Assembly: GCA_003154025.1 (NCBI GenBank) | Contig: PMCE01000544.1 | Span: 1-23,986 of the forward strand | Direction of reading: 5' to 3' | DNA: 23,986 bases | Origin: Syntrophaceae bacterium | GTDB taxonomy: Bacteria; Desulfobacterota; SM23-61 | Shown here: positions 7,828-14,441 of the stretch, in pieces | How the letters are laid out: every line of letters begins with the position of its first letter | Numbering within the stretch: the stretch's first letter is position 1 | Notes under the pieces: model-generated | What the model saw: the letters and a program-made list of their open reading frames with translations, nothing else | What the model was told of the DNA's origin: nothing | Databases searched by the model: none | Program-made: the position numbers and the translations under genes

Positions 7828-8673
7828 TCAAACCGTAGTTCGGGCCAAATCTTTGTCATCCATCATCACGCTTCCCGAAACCGCTTTTAGCCTTTTTAAT
7901 AGGACTTCTTCGCGGCTCTTCAGGTATCGGGAATGGAGTACATTAAAGACAACAAAGGGCGGATAAAGAACGACGACCATCTGGGCAACGTACTTGACAA
8001 CCAAAACCTGAGAATTATTATCAAAAAGGCTGATGATTCCGTAAAATCCAAAGAAGATCGGCAGAAGCAGCCCAAGGTACTTTCCAATCATCCGGACTTC
8101 CTTCGTCTTCTTGTTGTAATAGCGGATTCCCAGGTCATCCAGGGTCCAGAGAAAAGAAAGCAGCAAGGAAACCACTACACCTATAGCGATTGAGCTTATG
8201 AAACGGCCGAAGTTAAATGCCCCCTGCGGGAGAATGGTTTCCATGGTAATTTTGCTGCCGGTGTAGATTTCCAGGAGAGTCAGGAGTTTAGTAGCCAGGA
8301 GCATTGCCAGGCCAATACCCTGGAATGGCCGGATAACCCAATTCTTCAAAGGGTGAATGGCAGGATCGCGATCCTCTTGCAACTGGATGAGGTGCCTGAT
8401 TCCTCGATTGAAAAGACCCTCCAGAAGCGTGCACAGGCTCGGAAGAAGAAGCAGGGGGAGCGTTAAGAGGAGCGAGAGGCGGAGGAAGCGCAAGAGGGTC
8501 TTCCAGATGGCGGTCAGGCCAAAGTTGAAGGTAAACTCGGTGATAAATGTTGATATGATTAAGGTAGCCAAGAGAAGCGCTAGCGCCGGCGCCATCTCCC
8601 CGATGTTTGCTTTTATGGCTTTTCTATTTACAGGCTCAACCATGATAAACTCCAGAATCATAGGGGACTGCAT
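7828..8673 (-). CDS. Integral membrane protein of unknown function in an ABC operon
   Basis: A protein of 271-281 residues with about six hydrophobic segments (near residues 28-46, 66-86, 118-137, 158-175, 200-216 and 226-245). I do not recognise a family. A charged stretch after the second helix (HLIQLQEDRDPAIHPLKNW) and the C-terminal basic tail (SREEVLLKRLKAVSG) are probably cytoplasmic. The ATG at 8671-8673 has AGGA upstream; an ATG at 8641-8643, with GGAG eight bases before it, is equally likely. It lies 22 bases ahead of the LolD-like ATPase and 10 bases after a Spy-like gene, so it is probably co-expressed with the transporter, perhaps as an accessory subunit. Confidence 0.8.
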   Translation of the reverse strand: MQSPMILEFIMVEPVNRKAIKANIGEMAPALALLLATLIISTFITEFTFNFGLTAIWKTLLRFLRLSLLLTLPLLLLPSLCTLLEGLFNRGIRHLIQLQEDRDPAIHPLKNWVIRPFQGIGLAMLLATKLLTLLEIYTGSKITMETILPQGAFNFGRFISSIAIGVVVSLLLSFLWTLDDLGIRYYNKKTKEVRMIGKYLGLLLPIFFGFYGIISLFDNNSQVLVVKYVAQMVVVLYPPFVVFNVLHSRYLKSREEVLLKRLKAVSGSVMMDDKDLARTTV

Positions 8674-8683
8674 TCTTTCCTTA

Positions 8684-9187
8684 TTAGTGTATTCCTTTTT
8701 GCGGTCCTCTTCCCATGCCTTTTTTTACCCTATATCCCAGTCCCATCTTTAATGGGCAGCCCGCAGGAAATCGTTCCAATTGCTCCTTCGTGAAGATGGC
8801 CCGGGCTTTGACCTGGTAAGAAAAAAGGAGATTCTTTAACCGGGCGTGCAGGGCAGAAAACTTAGACTGTTTATCGAGAAGGGCTTCGGGCGGGACTTGG
8901 GGATCCGATACGGCAAACCGCAACTCAAGCCGCAAGTCCCTCATCTCTCTCCATAAGGGCTTGGCTTCTTCCAAGTGGACGCGCTGAAGGTTTTCAAGTT
9001 CTTTGGTCTGCGCTTCACTGAAAGTAATGGAAGGATCTAGTCGACAAGCGCCCTTCAACGGGGTTTGCGAAAATGGGCTGCTGGGTCGGACCTTGGGTTG
9101 CTGCGCTTCCGAAATCGGATCGATCAGCCCATTTAATATAATGAAGCCTAGAATAAGACTAAGATCTATGATCTTTATGAATTTCAT
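8684..9187 (-). CDS. Spy/CpxP-like periplasmic protein
   Basis: A 167-residue predicted exported protein: hydrophobic start (residues about 5-22), a Pro/Ser-rich linker, then a helical region of Spy/CpxP type. The motif FSEAQTKELENLQRVHLEEAKPLWREMRDLRLEL and a second near-LTxxQ segment, FTKEQLERF, support this. The C-terminus is basic (KKGMGRGPQKG). Spy and CpxP are ATP-independent periplasmic chaperones or stress modulators, and ZraP relatives bind zinc; the exact role here is not readable. It lies 57 bases after another Spy/ZraP-like gene and 10 bases before the membrane-protein gene, so it may lead the ABC operon. Divergence from the neighbouring copy argues against a recent duplication. 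Confidence 0.83.
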   Translation of the reverse strand: MKFIKIIDLSLILGFIILNGLIDPISEAQQPKVRPSSPFSQTPLKGACRLDPSITFSEAQTKELENLQRVHLEEAKPLWREMRDLRLELRFAVSDPQVPPEALLDKQSKFSALHARLKNLLFSYQVKARAIFTKEQLERFPAGCPLKMGLGYRVKKGMGRGPQKGIH

Positions 9188-9244
9188 TTTCCCATCTCGA
9201 TTACCGAGGGAGCAGGGCGGAGATTTCTCCGCCCTGATTAGGGT

Positions 9245-9721
9245 TTACCAGCGGCCCATCGGGCCCATCCCAGGGCCAAAGCCCATGCGGGGACCCATTC
9301 CCCTGCTGGGGCCGAAGGTATCAAATTGGGCCTGCTGCTCCGGGGTCAATAGTTCCCGGATTTGCAACCTGAGGTTGTCCGTCATGTCCTGGAATTTGGA
9401 CCGCAGCTCCCCAATCTCCTTCTGCTTGGCCCCGACCACCGCCGGATCGGTGTTTGGGTTCAGGGAGAGGCTTCGCAGTTCTGTTCCTTTCGCCAGCATC
9501 TCCTGCTGAAGAGGCGCGATCGCCTGCATATGAGCCTGCTGTAAGGATTGGATCTTGGCAGACTGCTCCGGCGTTAAGCTGGCGAAGAGATTTCCAGGGG
9601 GACCATACCCGGGCCCCATGCCAAACCCCCGACCAAATCCCGGCCCCTGCGCCATTACCGCAACGGCCATGAACCCCAGCCCTAAAACCAGGCTCAAACC
9701 AATGATGACGATCTTCTTCAT
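9245..9721 (-). CDS. ZraP/Spy-type periplasmic zinc-resistance/chaperone protein
   Basis: A 158-residue protein with a clean signal peptide (hydrophobic core, cleavage after VMA before QGPGFG), a Gly/Phe/Met-rich N-terminal stretch (GRGFGMGPGYGPPG) and a helical core with two LTPEQ motifs (SLTPEQSAKIQSLQ and LLTPEQQAQF). It ends in another Gly/Met-rich tail. This is the typical ZraP/Spy pattern. The ribosome binding site AAGGAGGTGA is a near-perfect match to the 16S tail and suggests high expression. A short hairpin (CCGGC/GCCGG, 9759-9773) lies in the leader. The Met-rich ends could bind soft metals, which is inference only. Confidence 0.9.
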   Translation of the reverse strand: MKKIVIIGLSLVLGLGFMAVAVMAQGPGFGRGFGMGPGYGPPGNLFASLTPEQSAKIQSLQQAHMQAIAPLQQEMLAKGTELRSLSLNPNTDPAVVGAKQKEIGELRSKFQDMTDNLRLQIRELLTPEQQAQFDTFGPSRGMGPRMGFGPGMGPMGRW

Positions 9722-9859
9722 GGAAGTTCACCTCCTTTCCTCTTGGATTATTCGCGCACCGGCTTTATGCCGGGACAAGAATACACACTATTTTCTTAGA
9801 AACAGGCTTGGGGAAAAATGCGTATAAGTCGAGGGCTCACGCCCCTGGGGAGAGAAAAA

Positions 9860-10180
9860 TCAGCAGCGGAGAGGACTGGATTGGGTATTGCTTGCCAATG
9901 GAAAAGGGACAGTAGCGGGGTTGTTTTGGACCACCCCAAAATGGCTGGGCACAAAATCTACCTGGGAAAAAAGAACTGCTCCCGCCTCAAAAGACTTATC
10001 CTGGAATTTTGAAAACATGGCCCGATGGTCACAAGGCCCGGATTTAGGGGCTTTGGTTTTATCGAAAATATTACAGACCGTAGGCAGGTTCTTGGCTATG
10101 GATAGAGGCGGGCCCAGGAGAAGCGCAACGAAGAGAGTTGCAAGAATGAAAAACGAATGCGGTTTCAAACGGGGCGACAT
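9860..10180 (-). CDS. Small predicted exported protein, unknown function
   Basis: A protein of about 106 residues with a convincing signal peptide (hydrophobic core FFILATLFVALLLG, possible cleavage near SIA). The mature part of roughly 75 residues has three cysteines: TVCNIF, GPCDHRA and a C-terminal SPLRC. I recognise no family. The ATG at 10178-10180 is taken as start; a TTG nine bases upstream, with AAGGG before it, is possible. It stands alone between the ZraP-like gene and a region of inverted repeats. The signal peptide is the main reason to believe it is real. Cysteine spacing could support a disulfide or a metal site, but nothing proves it. Confidence 0.5.
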   Translation of the reverse strand: MSPRLKPHSFFILATLFVALLLGPPLSIAKNLPTVCNIFDKTKAPKSGPCDHRAMFSKFQDKSFEAGAVLFSQVDFVPSHFGVVQNNPATVPFPLASNTQSSPLRC

Positions 10181-10317
10181 GCTACTCAAAACCCTTCAAT
10201 CCTTTCCAACTCTAAATTGCATTTTTTATGCCAGCATCTTCGGGAATCAATAATGATAATGGATTTCGTGATGTTGATTCATATTTTAGAGACAAAACTG
10301 CGGGAAAAGGGTCTTCC

Positions 10318-10413
10318 TGCTTCGACAATTCCGTCGAAGCAAGAAGTAAATTCTGAACAATCTCAACCGGGAAAAGAATTCGACAACAATGGGAAAAGGA
10401 CGATTTTGTCGAA
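10318..10413. promoter_or_regulatory. Two GTCGAA/TTCGAC inverted repeats in a gene-free stretch
   Basis: The interval 10181-10526 holds no convincing gene. It contains a perfect 9-bp inverted repeat, TGCTTCGAC/GTCGAAGCA (10318-10326 and 10333-10341, six-base loop). A second perfect 8-bp one, TTCGACAA/TTGTCGAA (10379-10386 and 10406-10413), has a 19-base spacer. Both share the half-site TTCGAC. They may be operator half-sites for a dimeric regulator of the flanking gene at 9860-10180, or RNA hairpins. No T-run follows, so they do not look like intrinsic terminators. Confidence 0.45.
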
Positions 10414-10526
10414 CCGCCACCTATGCCGGGGAGTATTCTGGCGAAGAATTTCCCTTTTATCAAAAAGGCTGGGAGGAAACAGGCCAAGATGATGATCTTC
10501 GATAGTTGTTCTTATGAATTCGGAAA

Positions 10527-10890
10527 ATGGCTATGTCCTCTTTATCTCTTTTAACCCGAAGATTTTTGAAAATCGGAGCCAAGGCCTACAGCGGCCCCGC
10601 CATTGCCGGGCAGATGAAGAAAGCCATCGTCCAGGAGTACGGCTGGATGGAAGAGCGGGCATTCCTTCAGGGGCTTACCTTTTCCCGCTTGCTCCCCGGG
10701 CTCATCTTCATCATGCTATCTGCCTATATCGGATACCGTCTCCGCCGAATTTGGGGTCCTTCCTCGCCGCCGTTTCCTTTATTCTTCCGCCCTTCGTCCT
10801 GGTCGTCATCCTCTCCGCTCTCTATTTCCGGTGGGGGGACCTCGGGGGCCCTGGTGCAGAACCTTTTTAAGGGGCTTGGCGCTTCGGCAG
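10527..10890 (+). pseudogene. Chromate transporter (ChrA/CHR family) remnant, frameshifted and truncated
   Basis: The first frame reads about 75 residues matching the N-terminus of CHR-family transporters: FLKIGAKAYSGPAIAGQM, then YGWMEERAFLQGL, LLPG and AYIGYRLR. Near 10750 the match moves to another frame, giving GSFLAAVSFILPPFVLVV and SALYFRWGDLG. Near 10835-10850, at G-rich runs, it returns to the first frame with LVQNLFKGLGAS. Homology then stops around 10890, well short of even one CHR half-domain. The two shifts could be sequencing errors at homopolymers, but the missing C-terminal part cannot be explained that way. This is the only plus-strand coding trace between 1 and 16570. Confidence 0.85.
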
Positions 10891-10903
10891 GTACCCGCCG
10901 AAG
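10882..10903. terminator. Hairpin after the stress-protein gene, possible terminator without T-run
   Basis: CTTCGGC (10882-10888) and GCCGAAG (10897-10903) form a perfect 7-bp stem with an eight-base loop. It lies downstream of the minus-strand universal stress protein gene and at the broken end of the chromate-transporter remnant. No T-run follows on either strand, so its role as a terminator is uncertain. Confidence 0.3.
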
Positions 10904-10930
10904 GGGAGTCCCAAAGGAGTCTCCTTCCTT

Positions 10931-11356
10931 CTATTTAATGACCAGGACGGAGCATGGCGCCAATCGAACCAGGCTCTGGCAAGTTCCTCCCATCACCCGG
11001 TTGTAGAGAGCGGAGTGGCCCATGAAGCCGATCACCAAAAGGTCAAAGCCATATTTTTTTATGAATTCCACGATGGTCTTCACTTCGTGCCCGACGATCA
11101 CATGCGAGCGAAGGGACACACCTTTCTGTCGCGCCATTTCCCCGGCCTTTTCGACCGCCGTCCCAAACTTGCCGTTGGCCGCGGCTTTTTCTTCCAACAC
11201 TTCGCCGATCGTACCGGGATAATGGGGAACTTCTTCGACGGAGATGGTATGGAGTTCCGCGCTGTAGTTCTTGGCCATTTCGATAGCTTCGGCAAGCGCC
11301 TTAAAGGAACCCGCCGAGCCGTCCAGTCCATGAAGAATTTTCCTAGGCATGGTCAT
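10931..11356 (-). CDS. Universal stress protein (UspA family)
   Basis: A 141-residue single-domain Usp. It starts with the typical strand and loop PRKILHGLDGSAGS and ends with the nucleotide-loop region VIGFMGHSALYNRVMGGT and SVLVIK. The ATP-binding pattern G-x2-G-x9-G-(S/T) is nearly present, but the residue after the last glycine is glycine rather than serine or threonine, so ATP binding is not assured. The ATG at 11354-11356, just after GGAGGAGGGAG, is chosen; a second ATG two codons on is possible. It overlaps the end of the antiporter gene, so the two are translationally coupled and share the predicted fluoride riboswitch upstream. Usp genes are, as I recall, among known fluoride-riboswitch associates. 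Confidence 0.94.
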   Translation of the reverse strand: MTMPRKILHGLDGSAGSFKALAEAIEMAKNYSAELHTISVEEVPHYPGTIGEVLEEKAAANGKFGTAVEKAGEMARQKGVSLRSHVIVGHEVKTIVEFIKKYGFDLLVIGFMGHSALYNRVMGGTCQSLVRLAPCSVLVIK

Positions 11357-12485
11357 CTCCCTCCTCCAGAATCGTTTGCGGTTGGAACCATCTTTGGGCA
11401 ATCATCGTCGGGACCACGGCGCTGCCGATAACGGCTGTTAAAAGAACCGTATATTGATCCTGGCTGATGATTCCGTTCGTCAGACCAAAGAGAGCGCAGA
11501 TACTACCAAAAGTCAGGCCCGTGGACATCAAAAGGGTTGTATACATTCCCTCTCGCCATGAAAAGAGGAATTTCCGGGAAAGAGGCAAAATACCTACAAA
11601 CTTGGTAATCATTTTGGCTGACAGGAGGACTGCGATCAAGCCAACCGCCGAGGCAACCGTTCCCATTTTAATCAGGGAGCCAGCTTTTAGGAAGTAAAAA
11701 GGGGTCAGCAGGGTGAAAGCCATCACGCGCATGCGCTGTGCCAGAACCTTTTCCTGGAGAAAGTAGGGGGCTAAAACCATACCGATGAGGTAGGCGGGAA
11801 GGACGGCTTCGCTTTTAGCCATATTGCTGAGTCCCCCCAGGAAGAATAGGATCAGTAAAATGAATTTGGTTTCCGGTTCGCTGATCCGGTTTCCCACTTG
11901 CCGGAAATACCAGGGGACGAAACGGGGAAGAGCCCACATCACCATAGCGGTAATCACGGCAAAAAGAAACAACCAACCATTGTAGTTCGCAAAGATAACC
12001 CCGAGGGCAACGACCGTCCCGATATCCGTGATGAAGCAGGCTGCCAGGATGATCTTCCCCAGCTCTGTGCGGTTCTGCCCGCTTTCCAGAAGAACCGCAA
12101 AAGTAACCGCGACCGAAGTCGTAGAAAGAGATAAGCCGGCAATCTGCGCTTGTGCCCAAGGCCAGTTATAGGCGTAACGAGTAAAGAACAAAACTCCCAT
12201 ATAAGGGAGAGCAAAACTCGCCAATCCGATTCCGACGCTTGCCCCGAAGTGTTTTTTTATGACCGCCGGATCAATTTCCGCCCCGGCTAAAAAAGTAAGT
12301 AAGACCGCTCCGACACTTCCGAGGTAGTTTATCCACTCTGCAGCCTTTAGGTCAAACAGGTTCCCGGCAAAGGCTCCGATGACAATTTCAACCAAGGCCA
12401 CCGATAACGCCAGGCGGATCGATATCCAGGAAGAAAGCAAGGCAAGAGCAATCCATATCGCCGAATACAACCATATGTTTTCCAC
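11343..12485 (-). CDS. Cation/proton antiporter (CPA2/Kef-type membrane domain)
   Basis: A 380-residue polytopic protein with roughly 11-13 hydrophobic segments matching the sodium/hydrogen exchanger membrane domain. It includes the LTFLAGAEIDP segment, SLSTTSVAVTFAVL and the core FITDIGTVVALGV. It has no C-terminal TrkA-N nucleotide-binding domain, unlike full KefB/KefC. The core acidic pair position reads Thr153-Asp154 rather than the Asp-Asp or Asn-Asp of well-studied antiporters. The start is a GTG (12483-12485) eleven bases after GGGAGG. A fluoride aptamer ends about 70 bases upstream, and antiporters of this class are known fluoride-riboswitch associates, so a role in fluoride or ion stress is likely. 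The exchanged ion is not readable. Confidence 0.92.
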   Translation of the reverse strand: MENIWLYSAIWIALALLSSWISIRLALSVALVEIVIGAFAGNLFDLKAAEWINYLGSVGAVLLTFLAGAEIDPAVIKKHFGASVGIGLASFALPYMGVLFFTRYAYNWPWAQAQIAGLSLSTTSVAVTFAVLLESGQNRTELGKIILAACFITDIGTVVALGVIFANYNGWLFLFAVITAMVMWALPRFVPWYFRQVGNRISEPETKFILLILFFLGGLSNMAKSEAVLPAYLIGMVLAPYFLQEKVLAQRMRVMAFTLLTPFYFLKAGSLIKMGTVASAVGLIAVLLSAKMITKFVGILPLSRKFLFSWREGMYTTLLMSTGLTFGSICALFGLTNGIISQDQYTVLLTAVIGSAVVPTMIAQRWFQPQTILEEGDDHA

Positions 12486-12556
12486 CGATTCAAATACCTC
12501 CCTTGGTTAATCCACCCCTGTTTTGGCGCTCCCAAGCATTCAAACAAGAGCGTGTT

Positions 12557-12605
12557 GGCAGGAGTCATCAGCCCCCAAGGGCGGTTCTGGCGGACTCCAT
12601 CGCCG
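12557..12605 (-). promoter_or_regulatory. Fluoride riboswitch (crcB motif) upstream of the antiporter gene
   Basis: On the minus strand this reads as a canonical fluoride aptamer: GGCG-ATGGAGTC-CGCC hairpin (12604-12589), an AGAACCG linker, the second hairpin GCCC-TTGG-GGGC, then CTGATGACTCC. The loop GGAGT (12598-12594) can form the pseudoknot with ACTCC (12565-12561), as in known fluoride aptamers. It begins 27 bases after the GTPase stop codon and ends about 70 bases before the antiporter GTG. The aptamer strand CCCTTGG (minus strand, 12581-12575) is complementary over 7 bp to CCAAGGG (12506-12500), which overlaps the antiporter ribosome binding site, so a translational off-state is possible. 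No T-run terminator is seen. Confidence 0.9.
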
Positions 12606-12631
12606 CATCGGCTATCCGCGCCATGCGAATT

Positions 12632-14314
12632 CTAAGTTTCCGCGTCCTTTAATTGTTCATTGATTTTTTTCATTGTGCTCCTTATCTCCTCGGTACGCCC
12701 GTGTGCCTGGGATAAGAGGGATTCGATCGTGGCCAGCTCTTCCTGGACGTAAGCCAAGGTCTGCTTTTTCATCCCCTCGATGCCTTTATTGATCCGCTCC
12801 CCCCACTGGGCGGCCAGGCGGGACAGGTTTACCATCACTTCGTCGGGGACCTGGTTTAAAAAGTGGCGCTCAAAGAGGCGGCGAAAAATGAACATGGGAA
12901 TCAGGAACCAGAGCAAATCCAGATGGAATTCAAAGGTCCGGCTCGTTTTGATGTCCGGCTGGTGGGGCTCCGTGAGCTCAATCCTCCATTCCGTTCCGGC
13001 CAGCCGCACCCCGAGCACCTTTTCAATATTCTGGTTCAAGAGGATCTGGAAGGCCGCCAGGGACCGGGAAAGGCCGGAATGGGCTTTTTTGAGGGTGCCT
13101 AAAAAATGCTTATGCTCAGCCTTGGAAACCTGGTCGAGCTCTTCGGCCAGAGTTCCTCCGAGCCATTCTTCATACCGGCGGCTGAGTTTCCAAAGGTTCC
13201 CCCTCCAGGAGGGCATCTCCCTGCCCAGCGTTTCGGTGAGCTTCTTTTTGAGGCGAGGTTCCTGAGATTTTTCGAGGTAATTTTTGATGAGCTCCCGCGT
13301 TTGCCGGGCATTCTCCCGCGCAACCAGGGCAAGCTCTTCCCGAATCAGCTCGTAATTAACCTTCTCATCCAGGATCCTTTTGCGCAGCTGCTCGCGATCC
13401 TGGTCTGCTTGGAGGGAAGTCTTAAGGGCGATATCCAGGTAGCCCAGCGAGCTCTTGGCCAGGGTTCGGACCTTGTGGAGGAGGATATTCTTAAATTCTT
13501 CATCCCGGTTGAGGGAGAGGGGCCGAAAGATTTCCCTCTCCAGCCTCTGCTTCCATTGCTCCGTCTCCATGCGGGTGGAATAGAGGAAAACGGGAAACTC
13601 CTGACGCAGCTCCCGCTGGAGGGCGGTTCGGAAAAACTCGACGACTTCTTTTTGTTGGTTAAGAGTGAGAAGGTCGGCTTTGGTCAGGAGGAGGACGATC
13701 CGGGGGGTGTGTTTGCGCAAATCCCGGATCAACTGCAGGTCATCCCCGGAGAGGGGGCGGTCTGAGCTGATGGCCAGCAAGGCGGCGCCAACCTCGGGAA
13801 GCCAGTTTTCGGAGGTTTCCACATGGTATTTGAAAATGCTCCCCAGGCCGGGAGTGTCCACCAGCCTAAGGCCCCCGTAGCCCTCCAGGGCCGGAAGCTC
13901 TACGTCGACCACCTCCACGTTTTTCCGGTTCGCGGAGTTTCTGGCTTCGGAAGTAAATTCTTCAACCTCGGAAAGCTCAACTTCCTCCTGCCGGCCGCCA
14001 AAATGCCGGACGATGGCTCTTTCTTTTTTCCCGTATTGAAGCCGGGTGATTGTGGTGGTTACAGGAATGGCCCCCACCGGAAGAACGGGTTTTCCGATCA
14101 GGCTGTTCAGGAAGGAGCTTTTCCCCGCTTTGAACTGGCCCAAAATGGCCACATCAATCAGCTGATTCCGTGAAATGAGGGTCTCGCAGGCTTCGATCTG
14201 GCGGTTCAGGGAGACAAGTTGAAACTGCCGGCAGGTCTCCCGGATTAGCCCCAGGAGATGGGCAATAAGCTCAAGGCTTGAATCCGGGGTTTTCCTTTGG
14301 ACGGCAAAGCCCAT
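12632..14314 (-). CDS. Dynamin-like large GTPase
   Basis: A 560-residue GTPase with G1 GQFKAGKSS (59-67), G2 threonines in PVTTT (about 84-88), G3 DTPG (153-156) and G4 TKAD (211-214). A long helical region follows (about 270-450), rich in coiled-coil-like charged heptads, then a hydrophobic patch (461-480, LLWFLIPMFIFRRL) that could insert into a membrane, and a helical C-terminus. This is the layout of bacterial dynamin-like proteins, which bind and remodel or protect membranes. The ATG at 14312-14314 has the ribosome binding site GAAGGAG eight bases upstream. That site is buried in a predicted hairpin controlled by a fluoride aptamer, and a promoter stands just upstream. The antiporter and stress-protein genes follow on the same strand. 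Confidence 0.93.
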   Translation of the reverse strand: MGFAVQRKTPDSSLELIAHLLGLIRETCRQFQLVSLNRQIEACETLISRNQLIDVAILGQFKAGKSSFLNSLIGKPVLPVGAIPVTTTITRLQYGKKERAIVRHFGGRQEEVELSEVEEFTSEARNSANRKNVEVVDVELPALEGYGGLRLVDTPGLGSIFKYHVETSENWLPEVGAALLAISSDRPLSGDDLQLIRDLRKHTPRIVLLLTKADLLTLNQQKEVVEFFRTALQRELRQEFPVFLYSTRMETEQWKQRLEREIFRPLSLNRDEEFKNILLHKVRTLAKSSLGYLDIALKTSLQADQDREQLRKRILDEKVNYELIREELALVARENARQTRELIKNYLEKSQEPRLKKKLTETLGREMPSWRGNLWKLSRRYEEWLGGTLAEELDQVSKAEHKHFLGTLKKAHSGLSRSLAAFQILLNQNIEKVLGVRLAGTEWRIELTEPHQPDIKTSRTFEFHLDLLWFLIPMFIFRRLFERHFLNQVPDEVMVNLSRLAAQWGERINKGIEGMKKQTLAYVQEELATIESLLSQAHGRTEEIRSTMKKINEQLKDAET

Positions 14315-14387
14315 AAAATAAACTCCTTCGGGTTTTCCCGCAGGAGTTTATTTCGGCCACAACTCCTGCTTGGGAAACCTTCTCTTT
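14315..14387 (-). promoter_or_regulatory. Expression platform of the GTPase fluoride riboswitch (ribosome-binding-site switch)
   Basis: Read on the minus strand, three helices compete. (1) The aptamer tail ACTCCTGC (14395-14388) pairs with GCAGGAGT (14369-14362). (2) GCAGGAGTT (14369-14361) pairs with AACTCCTGC (14348-14340). (3) AAATAAACTCC (14353-14343) pairs perfectly over 11 bp with GGAGTTTATTT (14326-14316), which contains the ribosome binding site; inside it is a CGGG-tttt-CCCG cap. Helices 1 and 3 can coexist and hide the site. Forming the fluoride pseudoknot removes the aptamer tail, favours helix 2 and frees the site. This predicts translation switched on by fluoride. Confidence 0.82.
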
Positions 14388-14435
14388 GCAGGAGTCATCA
14401 GCCCTGGAGGCGGTTATGGGGTGAACTCCATCACC
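14388..14435 (-). promoter_or_regulatory. Fluoride riboswitch (crcB motif) upstream of the dynamin-like GTPase gene
   Basis: On the minus strand: hairpin GGTGA-TGGAGT-TCACC (14435-14420), linker CCATAACCG, second hairpin GCCT-CCA-GGGC, then TGATGACTCCTGC. The loop GGAGT (14429-14425) pairs with ACTCC (14395-14391) to give the fluoride pseudoknot. Order, spacing and the conserved ATAAC and TGATGACTCC segments match the crcB motif as I remember it from Bacillus cereus and Thermotoga. It is clearly homologous in pattern to the element at 12557-12605, while the hairpin base pairs differ by compensated changes. Confidence 0.92.
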
Positions 14436-14441
14436 TCATTT

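Noticed and set aside
10212..10487. A 91-codon minus-strand open frame
   Set aside because: Runs through both inverted repeats, no signal or family pattern, and no good ribosome binding site.
10527..11006. A 159-codon plus-strand frame as an intact gene
   Set aside because: Only the first part and a short later part match CHR transporters; the middle and the end are out of frame or unrelated, and the end is antisense to the stress-protein gene.
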